From assembly GCA_035605975.1 (NCBI GenBank), contig DATNGG010000104.1:1-64000 (forward strand): DNA of 64,000 bases, given 5' to 3'. This stretch comes from CAIKMD01 sp035605975 (GTDB lineage: Bacteria; Pseudomonadota; Alphaproteobacteria; ATCC43930; CGMCC-115725). This document shows, in pieces, positions 49,179 to 57,279 of this stretch (positions are counted from its first letter, which is position 1; each line of letters starts with the position of its first letter). Made by a program: the position numbers and the translations under genes. Under the pieces are notes generated by a model. It saw nothing but the letters and a program-made list of their open reading frames with translations. It was not told the DNA's origin and searched no databases.

Positions 49179-50270
49179 TTACGCGGCCTGACGCGCCCGG
49201 AGGATTTCCGCGGCCAAGCGGTCGAGGGGAAAGACCTTCTCGGCGGCGCCGAGCGCGATCGCTTCCTTGGGCATTCCGAAGACGACGCAGCTCTCCTCGT
49301 CCTGGGCGATGGTGTAGGCGCCGGCTTTCTTCATCTCCAAAAGCCCCTTGGCGCCGTCATCGCCCATTCCGGTCATGATGATCCCGACGGCGTTCGAGGC
49401 CGCGTATTGGGCCGCCGAGCGGAACAGCACGTCGACCGACGGGCGATGGCGGGAGACGAGCGGCCCGTCCTTCACCGCGACGTGATAGCGGGCGCCGCTG
49501 CGCTGCAGCAGCAGATGACGGTTTCCCGGCGCAATCAGCGCGCGGCCAGGCAATACAGCGTCGCCGTCCTGCGCTTCTTTGATCTCGATCTCCGACATGC
49601 TGTCGAGCCGCCGGGCGAAGGCGGCGGTGAAGAGCTCGGGCATGTGCTGGACGATGACGATGCCGGGGCTCGTGACTGGCAGCGCCGTCAGCACCTCGCG
49701 CAGCGATTCGGTGCCGCCGGTCGAGGCGCCGATGCACACGATCCGCTCGGTCGTGCGCGCCATGGCCCGCGTCGGCGCGGGCGGCGGCATCATCACATCC
49801 GCGGTGAGCTTTTTCTCGACCAGATGCCGCCGCGCCGGCCGATCGGAGCGCGTCAGCTTCGCATGGGCCGCGGCCTTGACCGCGTCGCAGATGCGGACGC
49901 GCGATTCGATGAGGAACTGCTTGGTGTCGAGGCGGGGCTTGGCGATGACCTCGACCGCGCCGGCGTCCATCGCCTGAAACAGGGTCTCCGATCCCTGCTC
50001 CGTCAGGGACGAGCAGATGACGACCGGAATCGGCCGTTGCGACATGATCTTGCGCAGGAAGGTGATGCCGTCCATGCGGGGCATCTCGACATCGAGGGTG
50101 ATGACGTCCGGGACTTCCTTCTGGATGCGGGTCGCCGCGGCGAAGGGATCGGGCGCGGTGCCGACCACCTCGATCTCGCTGTCGCCGCCGAGGATGTCGG
50201 CCATGGTCTGCCGAACGGAGGCCGAGTCATCGACCACCAAGACGCGGATCTTGCGATTGATCTCGCTCAC
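49179..50270 (-). CDS. cheB: protein-glutamate methylesterase CheB
   Basis: A 363-residue two-domain protein. The receiver has Asp60 as phospho-acceptor in VITLDVEMPRMDG. The C-terminal esterase has the catalytic triad Ser183 (GASTGG), His209 (VIVQHMP) and Asp305 (GMGDDG). It removes methyl groups from receptor glutamates when phosphorylated by CheA, resetting receptor sensitivity. Length and motifs are normal. It lies 16 bases downstream of cheR. Confidence 0.95.
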   Translation of the reverse strand: MSEINRKIRVLVVDDSASVRQTMADILGGDSEIEVVGTAPDPFAAATRIQKEVPDVITLDVEMPRMDGITFLRKIMSQRPIPVVICSSLTEQGSETLFQAMDAGAVEVIAKPRLDTKQFLIESRVRICDAVKAAAHAKLTRSDRPARRHLVEKKLTADVMMPPPAPTRAMARTTERIVCIGASTGGTESLREVLTALPVTSPGIVIVQHMPELFTAAFARRLDSMSEIEIKEAQDGDAVLPGRALIAPGNRHLLLQRSGARYHVAVKDGPLVSRHRPSVDVLFRSAAQYAASNAVGIIMTGMGDDGAKGLLEMKKAGAYTIAQDEESCVVFGMPKEAIALGAAEKVFPLDRLAAEILRARQAA

Positions 50271-50286
50271 TGTGCTTCTCAGCTCC

Positions 50287-51123
50287 TCATTCGTGCCGCA
50301 AAACCGAGGCGGCCACGGGCTTCATCTGGGTGAGATTGCCCCCGGCGGCGGATTCCGAATGGCCAAGGAAGAGATAGCCGCCGGGCCGAAGATGGGCGCA
50401 TAGGCGCTCGAGCACGTTGTGCTGCGTTTGCCGGTTGAAGTAGATGAGGATGTTGCGGCAGAAGATTACGTCGACGTCGCGGCTGGCGGGATAGTGCGAA
50501 TCCATCAGGTTGAGCCGGCGGAAGCGCACCTGGCTGCGCAGTTCGGGAACGATCCGCGCCTGCCGCCGCGCCGGATTGCGGGATCGCATCACGTAGCGCT
50601 CGCGCAACGCGCCAGGCACGGGCTCCAGCACCTCCTCGGAGTAGACGCCAAGCACCGCCTGCTGCAGAACCTCGGTGCAAATATCGGTGCCGAGGATCGA
50701 GAAGCGGAGCCCGCTGAACCGCAGCGCCTCGTCCGCCAGGACCATCGCGAGCGTATAAGGCTCCGCCCCGTTCGAGCACGCCGCGCTCCAGGCCTTGAGG
50801 TGGCGGTCGCTGTGCGAGCGCTCCGCCAAGAGCGCCGGCAGGGCCTGCGTCCTCAGGAAGTTGAAATGCTCGGGCTCGCGAAAGAAATCCGTCTTGTTGG
50901 TCGTGACCTCGTCGATGAGATGTACGAACTCTTTCTCGAGCTGCCCCTGGTCGAACAGGCTGTGGCAATATTCGTCGAGCGTCGCGAGGCCGAGCGCGCG
51001 AACCCGCTTGCGCAACCGCCCCTCGACCATCGTGCGCTTGCTCGGCGGCAGGCGAATGCCGGCGTGGCTTTCGACGATGCGGGCTAGGCGCTGAAAGTTT
51101 CGCTCGCTGATCCGGTCATGCAT
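50287..51123 (-). CDS. cheR: chemotaxis methyltransferase CheR
   Basis: A 278-residue enzyme. The N-terminal helical domain (KRTMVEGRLRKRVRALG) binds receptors. The SAM domain has TTNKTDFFREPEHF, WSAACSNGAEPYTLAMVLAD near residue 112, ILGTDICTEVLQQA, VDVIFCRNILIYFNRQTQ and LRPGGYLFLGHSES. It methylates glutamates of chemoreceptors using SAM. The adaptation partner CheB lies directly downstream. No TPR extension is present. Confidence 0.95.
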   Translation of the reverse strand: MHDRISERNFQRLARIVESHAGIRLPPSKRTMVEGRLRKRVRALGLATLDEYCHSLFDQGQLEKEFVHLIDEVTTNKTDFFREPEHFNFLRTQALPALLAERSHSDRHLKAWSAACSNGAEPYTLAMVLADEALRFSGLRFSILGTDICTEVLQQAVLGVYSEEVLEPVPGALRERYVMRSRNPARRQARIVPELRSQVRFRRLNLMDSHYPASRDVDVIFCRNILIYFNRQTQHNVLERLCAHLRPGGYLFLGHSESAAGGNLTQMKPVAASVLRHE

Positions 51124-51138
51124 GGTCGCGGAACTATG

Positions 51139-51621
51139 CTAGGCGGCGATACCCGATGGCGGGCGCTCGAGCGCGGCGAGATCCTCGGCGGCAAAGAGAC
51201 GCGCCACGTCGAAGATGATGACGAACGCGTCCCGCCGCCGGGCGATGCCGACGATGTATTCCGACCGCCAGCGGCCACCGATATCGGGCGGCGGCTCGAC
51301 CGCCGCGGTATCGAGCCCCGTCACCTCGAACACCCGGTCGGCGACCAGCCCCAACACGATGGCGCGGCCGTCGATCGGAACCTCCAGCACCAAGATGCGC
51401 GTTTCGGGCGTGGCCGGCACGCTCGGCAAAGCAAGCTTCAGGCGCAGATCGATGACTGGCACGCTGCGTCCGCGGACATCGATGATTCCCAAGAGATAGG
51501 CGGGGGCGTGCGGGAGGCGCGCCACGTCGCGCATGTCGAGGATTTCCCGCACGCTCTCGACCGGCACCGCGAAGGTTTCCCGCTCGATGCCGAGGGTTAC
51601 GTATTGAACCACATCCGTCAT
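51139..51621 (-). CDS. cheW: CheW coupling protein (second copy)
   Basis: A 160-residue CheW. Core motifs are VTLGIERETFAVPVESVREIL, LLGIIDVRGRSVPVIDLRLKL and VLGLVADRVFEVTGL. CheW links chemoreceptors to CheA. I use the ATG at 51621 (MTDVVQYV); an ATG at 51657 overlapping the MCP stop would add a basic 12-residue extension and is possible. It lies 15 bases before cheR. Compared with the copy at 53499 it is clearly different in sequence, so the two are not recent duplicates. Confidence 0.9.
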   Translation of the reverse strand: MTDVVQYVTLGIERETFAVPVESVREILDMRDVARLPHAPAYLLGIIDVRGRSVPVIDLRLKLALPSVPATPETRILVLEVPIDGRAIVLGLVADRVFEVTGLDTAAVEPPPDIGGRWRSEYIVGIARRRDAFVIIFDVARLFAAEDLAALERPPSGIAA

Positions 51622-51656
51622 GATTGGCCGCTTCCGTTCCCGGTTGCGCGACGCCA

Positions 51657-53432
51657 TCAGTGCCGCGCGAACTCGGCGTCGAGATCGTCGGCGCTGCCGG
51701 ACATGTCGAGGGCGAAGCCGCCGCCGGCGGCTTTCGCGCTTTTGCCGTGGCTGCTCCGCGCCGACGCGGCTTGGGCGACATGCGGCTTCGCCCCCGCATG
51801 CGGCTTGGAAGAACCAGCGTAAGCCTTTTCGATCTTCTCCATGGCAGCGTCGACATGCGTCGCTTTGGGCGCGAGATGCGCCACGGCCGCCCGGCCCGCT
51901 TTGCGCGCGCTGGCCGGTGCCGCGGACCGGCCGCCGCCCTGCTCGTCCGTGCGGAAGAAGGCGATGGTCGTCTGGAGCTGCTCGGCCTGCGCCGCCAGCT
52001 CCTCCGAGGTGGCCGAAGCCTCCTCCGATGCGCCGGCATTTTGCTGCGTCACCTTGTCGAGTTGCTGGATCGCCTGGTTGATCTGATCGGCGCCGGTGTC
52101 CTGCTCGCGGCACGCGGCGGTGATTTCTTCGACCAACTCGGCCGTCTTCTTGATGTCGGGCACGAGCTTGCCGAGCATCTCGCCGGCCTCTTGCGCCGCC
52201 TTGACCGTGTCGGTCGACAGCGTGCTGATTTCGGTTGCGGCCGCCTGACTGCGCTCGGCGAGCTTGCGCACCTCCGAGGCGACGACGGCAAAGCCCTTGC
52301 CGTGCTCGCCGGCGCGAGCCGCCTCGACCGCCGCGTTGAGCGCCAAGAGATCGGTTTGCCGGGCGATCTCCTGCACGATCGTGATCTTCTCGGCGATGGT
52401 CTGCATCGCTTCGACGGCGCGGCCGACCGCCTCGCCGCTCGACTGCGCGTCCTTCGCCGACTGCCGGGCGATCTTCTCGGTCTGGCCCGCATTCTCGGCG
52501 TTCTGTTTGATGTTGGAGGCCATCTCTTCCATCGAGGAGGACGCCTCTTCGGTCGAGGAGGCCTGCTCGGTCGCGCCTTGCGAGAGCTGCTCGGCGCTCG
52601 CCGACAGCTCCTGGCTGCCCGAGGAGACGTTCTCGGCTGCGGAGGCGACCTCAGCGACCACGTCCTTGAGCTTTGCGGTCATCCGGTTGAGCGCCTCGAC
52701 GAGGTCGCGGACCTCGTCGTTGGTCTTCACTTCGATCCGCTGCGTCAGGTCGCCCGTCGCGACCCCGCTCGCAAGCTCGACCGCCCGACCGAGGCCGCGG
52801 CTGATCGACAAGGCGATCCACAGCGCCGTCCCGATGGCGATCGCCAACGAGGCGGCGACCATCGAAATCAGCTCGAGCCGCGCGGTACTGTATTGGTCAT
52901 CGGCATCCGACATGTCTTGGTCCATGCTGGCATGGCCGAGGTCGATGATGCCCTTCAACTGCGTCTCGGCTTCCGATATCAAGCGCTGTCCCTCGCCATC
53001 GGATAGAGTGCGCGCCGCGTCCTGCTGGCTGTTCCGCACCATCGAGCGGATCTTGTCCTGCGCCCCGATATATTGCTGCCACGCCGAAGCGAAGGCCGCG
53101 AGCTTCTGCTTGATGGCGGGATTGGAGAGCGTATCGAGCTTCGCCTGCTCGCCCACCAAATCTTGGCGGCGCTTCAGAATGTCGGCGTCGTAGCTTTCGA
53201 TCTGATCCTTGGATGCCGACAAAATGAGATTTTTCTCAGCGCGCTCGACCCGCAACAGGTCCGAGCCCAACTGTTCCGCCAGCATCGTGCGTTGCACCGA
53301 GCGTTCGATCAGCCGGTCGGTCATCGATTTGATCGAAGCGAGGCTACCGATCCCGACCGCCGCGGTTGCCGCGGAAAGAACAATAACCGTCCCGAAGGCG
53401 AGACCCAATTTCAGCTTGATCGAAAAACGCAT
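51657..53432 (-). CDS. methyl-accepting chemotaxis protein
   Basis: A 591-residue transmembrane receptor. TM1 is at residues 8-30, a four-helix-bundle-type periplasmic domain covers 31-188 and TM2 is near 189-210, followed by HAMP (ISRGLGRAVELASGVATGDL). The signalling tip is VQEIARQTDLLALNAAVEAA followed by RAGEHGKGFAVVASEVRKLAE near 352-392. After about residue 515 an Ala/Lys/Gly-rich linker leads to a short C-terminal segment; no NWETF-type CheR tether is present. It senses an unknown ligand and controls CheA through CheW. Confidence 0.94.
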   Translation of the reverse strand: MRFSIKLKLGLAFGTVIVLSAATAAVGIGSLASIKSMTDRLIERSVQRTMLAEQLGSDLLRVERAEKNLILSASKDQIESYDADILKRRQDLVGEQAKLDTLSNPAIKQKLAAFASAWQQYIGAQDKIRSMVRNSQQDAARTLSDGEGQRLISEAETQLKGIIDLGHASMDQDMSDADDQYSTARLELISMVAASLAIAIGTALWIALSISRGLGRAVELASGVATGDLTQRIEVKTNDEVRDLVEALNRMTAKLKDVVAEVASAAENVSSGSQELSASAEQLSQGATEQASSTEEASSSMEEMASNIKQNAENAGQTEKIARQSAKDAQSSGEAVGRAVEAMQTIAEKITIVQEIARQTDLLALNAAVEAARAGEHGKGFAVVASEVRKLAERSQAAATEISTLSTDTVKAAQEAGEMLGKLVPDIKKTAELVEEITAACREQDTGADQINQAIQQLDKVTQQNAGASEEASATSEELAAQAEQLQTTIAFFRTDEQGGGRSAAPASARKAGRAAVAHLAPKATHVDAAMEKIEKAYAGSSKPHAGAKPHVAQAASARSSHGKSAKAAGGGFALDMSGSADDLDAEFARH

Positions 53433-53498
53433 TGTCTGGCTCCGTACTATCTGCTGCGTGATCGCATAGGGTTTGGCGAGCGGCGTCCTGCCGCTCGT

Positions 53499-53951
53499 CT
53501 AAGCGAAAATCCGTTCCATGTTGGGGATGACGACGAAATCGTTGTTCCGCTTGCCGATGCGGCGGATGAAGTCGGCGCGCCAATGCATGCCGATCCGTGG
53601 CGCCTCCTCGGTCGAGGCGGCGGCGACCTCGGTCACTTCGTGCACCTTGTCGGCCAGGATGCCGACCGTGGTGGGATCGCCGTCGAGGTCGATCTCGACG
53701 ACGACCATCCGCGTATCCTGCGTCGGCGCGGTCGGCTCCATGCCGAAGCACAGGCGAAGGTCCGCGAGCGGAACGACTTTTCCGCGGACGTTGATCACGC
53801 CGCGGATGAAGCGCCGGGCGCCCGGCACCTCCGTCACCGGAACCGGATCGAGGATCTCCCGGACGATGCCAGCTTCGAGCGCGAAGATTTCGCCGCCCAG
53901 GCCGAGCATGACCGCTTCGAAAGCGTCGCCGCTGTCCGGATTCGCCATCAT
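53499..53951 (-). CDS. cheW: CheW coupling protein (first copy)
   Basis: A 150-residue CheW-like protein with GLGGEIFALEAGIVREILDP, RRFIRGVINVRGKVVPLADL and VGILADKVHEVTEV. The last third (GMHWRADFIRRIGKRNNDFV) is compatible with receptor or CheA-P5 contact. Two starts, 53951 (overlapping the cheA stop as ATGA) and 53948, are adjacent in frame; I take the first. It bridges the receptor at 53432 and CheA. Confidence 0.9.
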   Translation of the reverse strand: MMANPDSGDAFEAVMLGLGGEIFALEAGIVREILDPVPVTEVPGARRFIRGVINVRGKVVPLADLRLCFGMEPTAPTQDTRMVVVEIDLDGDPTTVGILADKVHEVTEVAAASTEEAPRIGMHWRADFIRRIGKRNNDFVVIPNMERIFA

Positions 53952-55975
53952 GTCAACTCCGACTGGCGCGCTTTGAGCTTCTCCTCGCGCGCTTGGCCAA
54001 GCTCGACCAGGTGAGCGATGTCGAGAATGAGCGCGACGGTGCCGTCGCCGAGGATCGTTGCGCCCGAGAAGGTCTCGGCGTCGGCGTGCAGCTTCGAGAG
54101 TGATTTGATCACCGTCTGGTGGCTGCCGATGATTTGGTCGACGACCAGCCCGACGCGCAGATCGCTGGAGGAGACGATGACCACTTTCTGGTAGGGATCG
54201 GCTTCGGTTTCGGTTTCGAAAATCTCGCGCAAGCGCAGGAACGGCACGAGATCGCCGCGGATGTTGAGGAAGCTGCGGCCTTGCGAGCGGGTATCGTCGT
54301 CATGCGACAGCTCGACGCATTCCTCGACCGCGGATAGCGGGAGCGCGTAGCGCCCGTTGCCGACCCGCACGAGGAGGCCTTCGATGATCGCCAATGTCAG
54401 CGGCAGGCGCAGCGTGATCTCGGTGCCGCGGCCGGGAGTCGTCGAAATGTCGATGCCGCCGCGCATCGATTCGATGGTCCGCTTGACGACATCCATGCCG
54501 ACGCCGCGGCCGGAGACGGCGGAGATTTCCTTCGCCGTCGAAAATCCCGGGTGAAACAGGAACTGATAGAGCTCCGCGTCGGTGATCGCCGTGCCGGGCG
54601 CGAGGAGGCCCTGCTCCTCGGCTTTCGCGCGGATGCGGTTGCGGTCGAGGCCGCGTCCGTCGTCGCTGACGGTCACCAGGACTTCCGCGCCGGAATGCCG
54701 GGCAATCAGGCGGATGCGCCCGCTGTCCTGCTTGCCGGCCGCCTTGCGGCTTTGCGGATCTTCGAGCCCGTGATCGATGGCGTTGCGGATGAGATGGACC
54801 AGCGGATCGGCAAGGCGCTCGATCATCGTCTTGTCGAGTTCAGTCTCCTCGCCAATGGTGGCGAGCTCGACCTGCTTGCCGAGGTCGCGCGACAGATCGT
54901 GGATCAGGCGGCGGAACCGCCCGAACAACGAGCCGATCGGCACCATGCGGATGCCCATCGTCGTGTCGCGCAGCCCCGAAGCGAGGCGCTCGATCTCCTC
55001 GGCGACGGATTTGATATTGGCGTCCGTGCTGGACGTCGCCAGCTGGGTGAGCCGGGCCTGTGCGATGACGAGCTCGCCGACGCGGTCCATCAACTCGTCG
55101 AGCCTTTCGGCCTGGACGCGAAGGCTGGTGTTCATTTTCGCCGCGCCATGCCCCGATTCCGCATCCGGCTTGCGCGACCGTCCCTCGCCCGCCTCGCTTG
55201 CGCCCGGCAAAGCGTCGCTTTCCGATGCGGTGGGCGGAAGCGCGGGCACGTCAGGCGACGCGAGCGGCTCGATCGTCAGCTCCATGTCGTCGGCGACGAA
55301 GAGAAAGACTTCCTCGATCGCGGCTTTCGGGTGCGCGGTCGTCAGCACGACATCCCATTCGAGATGGCAGGAATCCGCCTGCATGTCTTCGAGCGCCGGA
55401 ACATCCGCCGTCAGGGCCGTGACGACGCAGGAACCGAGCGCGCGCAATTCGTCGAGCAGGCCGAGCGGATTGGTGCCGCGGATCAGCACATCCTCGGCAA
55501 AGCGCAGCCGCAGGTGCCAAATTGCCGCATCGCCGTCCGGCGCCGCGCTCTCGCGGCGCTCGGTTTCCGCGGCCGGGGGCGTTGCGCTTTCGGCCCGATG
55601 CGTCGAGCCGACCGTCCGCACAAGATCGTCGAGGATCGCGCGGGCGACCGCGGGATCGGCATCTTGCGGCCGATCGATCAAGAGGCGGATGTGATCCTTC
55701 GCGGCGAGCGCGATCGCAATGAGTTTGCGGCTCGATGGGGCATCGCCTTTACGAACTCGGTCGAAAGCGGTCTCGAATTCATGAGTAAACTCGGCGACAT
55801 CCGGGAAGCCGAACATCGCTCCCGAGCCCTTGATGGTATGGAGCGAGCGAAACGCGCTGTCGACCAGCGTGTGATCGTCGGGTGCTTGCTCGAGATCGAG
55901 CAGCGCCTGCTCGAGCTGCTCGAGAAGGTCCTGCGCCTCCTGGCGAAACGTCTCGGCGAAATCCGGCGTCGACAT
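53948..55975 (-). CDS. cheA: chemotaxis histidine kinase CheA
   Basis: A 675-residue kinase. P1 (HPt) has His46 in RSLHTIKGSGAMFG. A linker and a P2-like segment follow near residues 150-250. The dimerisation P3 begins at KMNTSLRVQAERLDELMDRV. The ATPase P4 shows HLIRNAIDHGLE, VSDDGRGLD, FHPGFSTAKEISAVSGRGVG and GTEITLRLPLT. The C-terminal P5 couples to CheW (RNGRYALPLSAVEE-type segment and NIRGDLVPFLRLREIF). It autophosphorylates and passes phosphate to CheY and CheB. Its start overlaps the cheY stop (TGATG). Confidence 0.95.
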   Translation of the reverse strand: MSTPDFAETFRQEAQDLLEQLEQALLDLEQAPDDHTLVDSAFRSLHTIKGSGAMFGFPDVAEFTHEFETAFDRVRKGDAPSSRKLIAIALAAKDHIRLLIDRPQDADPAVARAILDDLVRTVGSTHRAESATPPAAETERRESAAPDGDAAIWHLRLRFAEDVLIRGTNPLGLLDELRALGSCVVTALTADVPALEDMQADSCHLEWDVVLTTAHPKAAIEEVFLFVADDMELTIEPLASPDVPALPPTASESDALPGASEAGEGRSRKPDAESGHGAAKMNTSLRVQAERLDELMDRVGELVIAQARLTQLATSSTDANIKSVAEEIERLASGLRDTTMGIRMVPIGSLFGRFRRLIHDLSRDLGKQVELATIGEETELDKTMIERLADPLVHLIRNAIDHGLEDPQSRKAAGKQDSGRIRLIARHSGAEVLVTVSDDGRGLDRNRIRAKAEEQGLLAPGTAITDAELYQFLFHPGFSTAKEISAVSGRGVGMDVVKRTIESMRGGIDISTTPGRGTEITLRLPLTLAIIEGLLVRVGNGRYALPLSAVEECVELSHDDDTRSQGRSFLNIRGDLVPFLRLREIFETETEADPYQKVVIVSSSDLRVGLVVDQIIGSHQTVIKSLSKLHADAETFSGATILGDGTVALILDIAHLVELGQAREEKLKARQSELT

Positions 55976-56337
55976 CAGCTCAAGACCTTTTTGACGACCG
56001 CGAGCAGCTGGTCTTGCTGGAACGGCTTGGTGATCCAGCCCGTCGCGCCGGCTTCCTTGGCTTGCTGCTTGATCCCGCTGTCGGATTCGGTCGTCAGGAA
56101 GACGATGGGAACGCCCTTGTAGTCCGGGAGCTTTCGCATCTCCTTGATGAAAGCTAGGCCGTCCATCACCGGCATGTTGAGGTCGGTGACGATCATGTTG
56201 ACGGGGCTTGCCTTTGCCGCCGTCAAGCCTTCGGCGCCGTTGCCGGCCTCGACGACCTGGTAACCCGCGCCGGTGAGGGTCAGCTTGATCATCTGGCGAA
56301 TGCTCGCCGAGTCATCGACCGTCAAGATCGTTTTCAT
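55975..56337 (-). CDS. cheY: chemotaxis response regulator CheY
   Basis: A 120-residue receiver. Acidic residues are Asp8-Asp9 (TVDDSAS), the phospho-acceptor is Asp52 (IVTDLNMPVMDG), the switch Thr is in FLTTESD near residue 82 and Lys104 is in GWITKPFQ. It is probably the direct output of CheA. It starts 13 bases after the STAS gene ends and overlaps the start of cheA. The target (flagellar motor or other) cannot be decided; no flagellar gene lies in the window. Confidence 0.94.
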   Translation of the reverse strand: MKTILTVDDSASIRQMIKLTLTGAGYQVVEAGNGAEGLTAAKASPVNMIVTDLNMPVMDGLAFIKEMRKLPDYKGVPIVFLTTESDSGIKQQAKEAGATGWITKPFQQDQLLAVVKKVLS

Positions 56338-56350
56338 GGGATGGCGTCTC

Positions 56351-56677
56351 CTAGCCCCAGAAATCGCTGTCGGATGCGCCGCCCTGCGACGTCGCGGTCA
56401 GGAACCCGCCGCGCTCGAGCGCGGTGCGCAGAACGCCGGCAGCGGGAGCCGCAAGGGCAAGCGAAGCGCCGCGCTGCGCGGCCGAGCGGCGTGCCGCGAG
56501 CAGGAGCTGGATGAAGCTGACATCGACATCGGTGGCGCCGCCGCAATCGATCGCGATGGGAGCGCCATCATCGAGAGCCGCGGCCAAGGTCGAGCGGATT
56601 GCCTCGGCTCGGGGCAAGGTGAGGGAACCATCGAAGCGCACCATGCGCTTCGCATCAACACGCGCACCAATGGGCAT
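56351..56677 (-). CDS. STAS-domain protein, first gene of the che operon
   Basis: A 108-residue SpoIIAA/MlaB-type STAS domain. The typical central pattern is DCGGATDVDVSFIQLLLAARR, and the beginning MVRFDGSLTLPRAEAIRSTL supports the fold. The phosphorylatable Ser of anti-sigma antagonists corresponds to the Ser in DVSFIQ. STAS proteins beside cheY-cheA occur in several alternative chemosensory systems, where their role is not settled. The ATG at 56677 follows a GAAGG ribosome site; an upstream start at 56746 is less likely. It is the promoter-proximal gene. Confidence 0.8.
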   Translation of the reverse strand: MPIGARVDAKRMVRFDGSLTLPRAEAIRSTLAAALDDGAPIAIDCGGATDVDVSFIQLLLAARRSAAQRGASLALAAPAAGVLRTALERGGFLTATSQGGASDSDFWG

Positions 56678-56781
56678 TTCACTAACCTTCTCGCCTCGCT
56701 TTTCGGTCGGCGAACGGCGCCGGTCGAAACTGGGCTTCACCACCACACTGCCTCTTTTTGTAGCAAGCGCAGGTGTCCAAA

Positions 56782-56809
56782 ATATTAATTAGCGATCGCC
56801 AACTGACAA
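56782..56809 (-). promoter_or_regulatory. putative promoter of the chemotaxis operon
   Basis: On the minus strand TTGTCA (56809-56804) and TAATAT (56787-56782) are separated by 16 bases, matching the consensus at five and four positions. Initiation near 56775 leaves a leader of about 98 bases before the STAS gene. The inverted repeat and CRP-type site lie just upstream, at positions typical of activators. Confidence 0.45.
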
Positions 56810-56818
56810 AGCGGCGTC

Positions 56819-56848
56819 GCGCAGAGCGATTTCAGCAGTGCTCTGCGC
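56819..56848. promoter_or_regulatory. 9-bp perfect inverted repeat upstream of the che promoter
   Basis: GCGCAGAGC at 56819-56827 and GCTCTGCGC at 56840-56848 are exact reverse complements with a 12-base centre. The right arm abuts the CRP-type site. Its centre lies about 58 bases upstream of the proposed che start. It could be an operator for a dimeric regulator or a terminator-like hairpin between the divergent genes; no T-run follows on either strand. Confidence 0.5.
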
Positions 56849-56864
56849 TGTGATTCACGTCACA
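56849..56864. promoter_or_regulatory. consensus CRP-type site TGTGA-N6-TCACA
   Basis: The 16 bases TGTGATTCACGTCACA match the CRP/FNR-superfamily half-site pair exactly, with six bases between. It lies between the divergent STAS-che operon and the 78-residue gene. Its centre is about 80 bases from the proposed che start and about 69 bases from the ATG of the small gene. Binding by a cAMP-CRP-like regulator is inferred from the consensus. Confidence 0.55.
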
Positions 56865-56925
56865 GGCGAAGCGCTCTCACTTTGGCAATTTGGTCTCGCG
56901 ACATCGTTCATGAGGGAGACGACCG

Positions 56926-57162
56926 ATGCTGACACCGGCGGAGTGGCGCAAGCAGTCGCTATGCTTTCGAAAAATGGCGGCGGAGGAACCCGATCCGCAT
57001 TTGAAATTGCGGCTGGCTCAACATGCGCGTGCCTTGACTGCACTCGCAACGAAGCTCGAAGGAGAGCACGCGCGGCGCAAAAGATCGATCGGCGAGTTGA
57101 GCGGCCGGTCGCGGATGGCGGAGCGATTTCCGTGGCAACCGGGTGATGCCGCGACGCATTGA
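56926..57162 (+). CDS. 78-residue helical small protein
   Basis: The protein reads MLTPAEWRKQSLCFRKMAAE, then EPDPHLKLRLAQHARALTAL and ATKLEGEHARRKRS. It matches a pattern of short soil-alphaproteobacterial proteins in which an EWR..A...R..A segment is followed by a helical repeat and a variable tail; no function is known to me. GGGAG lies before the ATG at 56926. It is expressed divergently from the chemotaxis operon and may share the CRP-type site. Confidence 0.5.
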   Translation: MLTPAEWRKQSLCFRKMAAEEPDPHLKLRLAQHARALTALATKLEGEHARRKRSIGELSGRSRMAERFPWQPGDAATH

Positions 57163-57279
57163 GCCCGCGCTCGCGCAATGAGCGTTCGGCTGCGGTGGGA
57201 GTCGCGGTCGCGGTCGCCGGTGCGAAATCGAAAGAAAGGACCAGCCTGACGGCCGGCGGTTTCGTCAGGTAGACGGAGC

